From Agarivorans sp050870875 (GTDB lineage: Bacteria; Pseudomonadota; Gammaproteobacteria; Enterobacterales; Celerinatantimonadaceae): DNA of 64,000 nt. The translations under genes and the position numbers were made by a program. The stretch spans positions 4,402,001-4,466,000 of the forward strand of contig NZ_CP194041.2 in assembly GCF_050870875.2 (NCBI RefSeq), in the 5' to 3' direction. This document shows positions 61,997 through 64,000 of this stretch, one piece after another. Every line of letters starts with the position of its first letter. The first letter of the stretch is position 1. The notes beneath the pieces were generated by a model. The model searched no databases, had not been told where the DNA came from, and saw nothing but the letters and a program-made list of their open reading frames with translations.

Positions 61997-64000
61997 ATGT
62001 TACACTTGCCCTCTCCAATTTTGGCGATTTTACGTTCAAGCATTCGCTTTTTTACCCGCGGGAAATTTATTCCTGAAAATCCAATCGACGAGTTTTCTTT
62101 AGACTTGAGCCAACCGATCATTTATGTGATCCCCAGCGCATCTTTAGCTGATGTACTCACCTTGCAGCTCGCCTGTAAAGTACTGGGGCTACCAGATCCC
62201 TTGACGCCAGTCAGTTTCGCAGGGGAAATTCATCAGCGAGTGGCCTTTTTATGCGATCGACAGGGCGAGACCTCGGAAGCGACTATCAAGCAATTCACTC
62301 AGGCATTACGCGCTCATCACAGTGAACAAAACCACGATGTGCAATTAATGCCTGTAAAATTATTTTGGGATCGCTATCCTGGTCGGGAAAGCGTTGATGA
62401 TTTAATGAGTGGCAAAACCAAGCGGCCCGCGGGTCCAATCAAGAAAGCTTGGCAAGTCGTGTTTAAAGGTCGCGAGAATTTAGTTCGCTTTAGTCACCCG
62501 GTTTCCTTGAAACAAATGGCACAACGCCATGGTGCCGACCAAAGAATTGGCCACAAGCTGGCAAGAGTGGCACGGATCCACTTTAGCCGTATGCAGATGA
62601 TTGCCACTGGTCCGAAGTTGCCCATCCGTCGTCATATGTTTGAACAATTACTCGCCTCGCCGACCATTCGCGCCGCCATCAGCGACGAAGCCAAAAACAA
62701 CCACAAAAGCCAAGCTGAAGCCAAACAAACGGCTCTCAGATATCTTGAAGAAATTGCCGCCGATTTTTCCTATCGTAACCTGCGTATGGCTGATTCAGTG
62801 CTAAGTTGGGTATGGAATAAGATCTATTCAGGAATCGAAGTAAACCACGCCGAAAAGGTTCGCCAGCTGGCACAAGAGGGTCATGAAATTGTGTATGCCC
62901 CTTGTCATCGCAGCCACATGGACTATTTACTGCTCTCCTATGTGCTGTACCACCAAGGCATGGTGCCGCCACACATCGCCGCCGGGGTAAATCTAAACTT
63001 TTGGCCTGCGGGGCCCTTTTTCCGCCGAGCGGGCGCATTTTTTATTCGACGCAGCTTTAAGGGCAACAAACTGTATTCAACCGTATTTCGTGAATACCTT
63101 AGCCAACTATTTAGTCGCGGCTACTCGGTGGAATACTTTACCGAAGGAGGCCGCAGTCGAACGGGTCGCTTATTACCCCCCAAAACCGGAATGCTCGCCA
63201 TGACCGTACAAGCCATGATGCGTGGTTTGGAGCGCCCGGTCACCATCGTACCGGTTTATTTTGGTTATGAACACGTGATGGAAGTAGGCACTTACTACAA
63301 GGAACTCAAGGGAAAAACCAAAGATAAGGAATCCTTGCTTTCGCTATTTGGCATGTTAAGCAAGCTGCGTAATTTTGGCCATGGTTACGTCAATTTTGGT
63401 GAGCCAATTAACCTCAATCAACAACTCAATCAAATTGCACCACAGTGGCGAGAGAGCCATGAAGAGGGCTTGAAACCGCAATGGTTGGTTCCGGCAGTGA
63501 ATCAAGTGTCTAAGCAACTCATGGAAAACATTAACAGTGCCGCAGCAGTGAACGGTTTGTGCTTAAGTGCCATTATTTTACTGGCTGCAGAAAATCGCGC
63601 TCTGCCGCGTAATCAACTAGCTAAACAAATCAGCCTTTGTAGCAGCCTGATCCGTAATGTGCCCTATAGCACTCATGTTACATTGCCAGACTTAGATGCA
63701 GATTCCCTATTGGAACAAGCCATTAGTTTGAACAAATTTGAGATCCGGGAAGACGATTTAGGCAGCATCATTGGTTTGGATGAAAAGCAGCAGGTTTTGT
63801 TAAACTTCTATCGCAATAACATCATTCACCTATTGATCATCCCAGCCTTTATTGCCGCCGTGTTATTACAGCATCGCAGCATTGGCCGATCTCAACTAGT
63901 CAGCCTACTCGAACAACTTTATCCGCTACTTAAAGGAGAGCTGTTTTTACACTATCAAGTAGATGATATTAGCCAGATATGCGAGCGTTATTTAGCTGAA
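61997..64000 (+). CDS. plsB: Glycerol-3-phosphate 1-O-acyltransferase PlsB (partial, C-terminus beyond window)
   Basis: First acylation in phospholipid synthesis, inner-membrane bound. Catalytic motif I HRSHMDYL (HX4D), motif III FTEGGRSRTGRLLPPKTG, and VPVYFGYE are clear. Start ATG 61997 (MLHLPSPILAILRSS). Runs open to the window end (668 codons; E. coli PlsB has about 807). In relatives it is the divergent neighbour of lexA, but here more than 31 kb lie between them. Confidence 0.95.
   Translation, partial: MLHLPSPILAILRSSIRFFTRGKFIPENPIDEFSLDLSQPIIYVIPSASLADVLTLQLACKVLGLPDPLTPVSFAGEIHQRVAFLCDRQGETSEATIKQFTQALRAHHSEQNHDVQLMPVKLFWDRYPGRESVDDLMSGKTKRPAGPIKKAWQVVFKGRENLVRFSHPVSLKQMAQRHGADQRIGHKLARVARIHFSRMQMIATGPKLPIRRHMFEQLLASPTIRAAISDEAKNNHKSQAEAKQTALRYLEEIAADFSYRNLRMADSVLSWVWNKIYSGIEVNHAEKVRQLAQEGHEIVYAPCHRSHMDYLLLSYVLYHQGMVPPHIAAGVNLNFWPAGPFFRRAGAFFIRRSFKGNKLYSTVFREYLSQLFSRGYSVEYFTEGGRSRTGRLLPPKTGMLAMTVQAMMRGLERPVTIVPVYFGYEHVMEVGTYYKELKGKTKDKESLLSLFGMLSKLRNFGHGYVNFGEPINLNQQLNQIAPQWRESHEEGLKPQWLVPAVNQVSKQLMENINSAAAVNGLCLSAIILLAAENRALPRNQLAKQISLCSSLIRNVPYSTHVTLPDLDADSLLEQAISLNKFEIREDDLGSIIGLDEKQQVLLNFYRNNIIHLLIIPAFIAAVLLQHRSIGRSQLVSLLEQLYPLLKGELFLHYQVDDISQICERYLAE

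Overview
The window reads as chromosomal DNA of a marine gammaproteobacterium in the Alteromonadales (Agarivorans/Shewanella/Vibrio-like). This is inferred from gene order and protein sequences: metBL/metJ, rpmE-priA-argS-ftsN-hslVU-rraA-zapB, cpxP/cpxRA, a cytochrome c oxidase block next to lexA, and plsB. No database search was run.

Layout. 1-3.3 kb: methionine genes metL (cut by the window edge) and metB, divergent from metJ, with four tandem met boxes between them. 3.4-5.0 kb: a PEP-CTERM surface protein and a decayed lipoprotein gene. 5.0-20.1 kb: housekeeping genes (rpmE, priA, argS, ftsN, hslVU, rraA, zapB, cysE, fieF, cpxPRA, trmL). A PilZ gene and a ParA-like ATPase with a small partner sit between ftsN and hslV. 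20.3-30.6 kb: a MATE exporter, a complete aa3-type oxidase operon with heme-A synthesis and assembly factors (coxB-coxA-ctaG-coxC, SURF1, Sco-like protein, ctaA, ctaB), and lexA with two SOS boxes. The SURF1/Sco-like junction carries the scar of a tandem duplication.

30.6-61.8 kb lies between lexA and plsB, which are close neighbours in Shewanella and Vibrio as I recall, so it looks like one large accessory insertion hotspot. Its left part (30.9-49 kb) is visibly more AT-rich. It holds short one- and two-gene modules: DUF3800 plus a possible nuclease, Lrp/lysA, a candidate toxin-immunity pair, a MarR-GNAT fusion, a hydrophobic protein plus membrane partner, MarR/methyltransferase, a metallo-beta-lactamase-fold hydrolase, a fibrinogen-like secreted protein and a small membrane pair. 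From 36 kb on, most of these modules are separated by remnants of one family of REP-associated (RAYT, IS200-like) transposase, all on the same strand. One remnant was later split by an intact ISAs1-family element with a perfect 10-bp target duplication. The right part (49-61 kb) has a more core-like composition: a START lipoprotein, a rhomboid/PH-domain pair, a patatin, an esterase, MarR/EamA/flavin reductase, and a LysR-TRAP transporter-VanX dipeptidase operon that looks like a dipeptide scavenging system. A PEP-CTERM metalloprotease and plsB (cut by the window end) close the window.

Points most worth a second look: the TRAP-VanX operon, the RAYT-delimited module array, the candidate effector/immunity and DUF3800 pairs, and the duplication scar at 24.3 kb.
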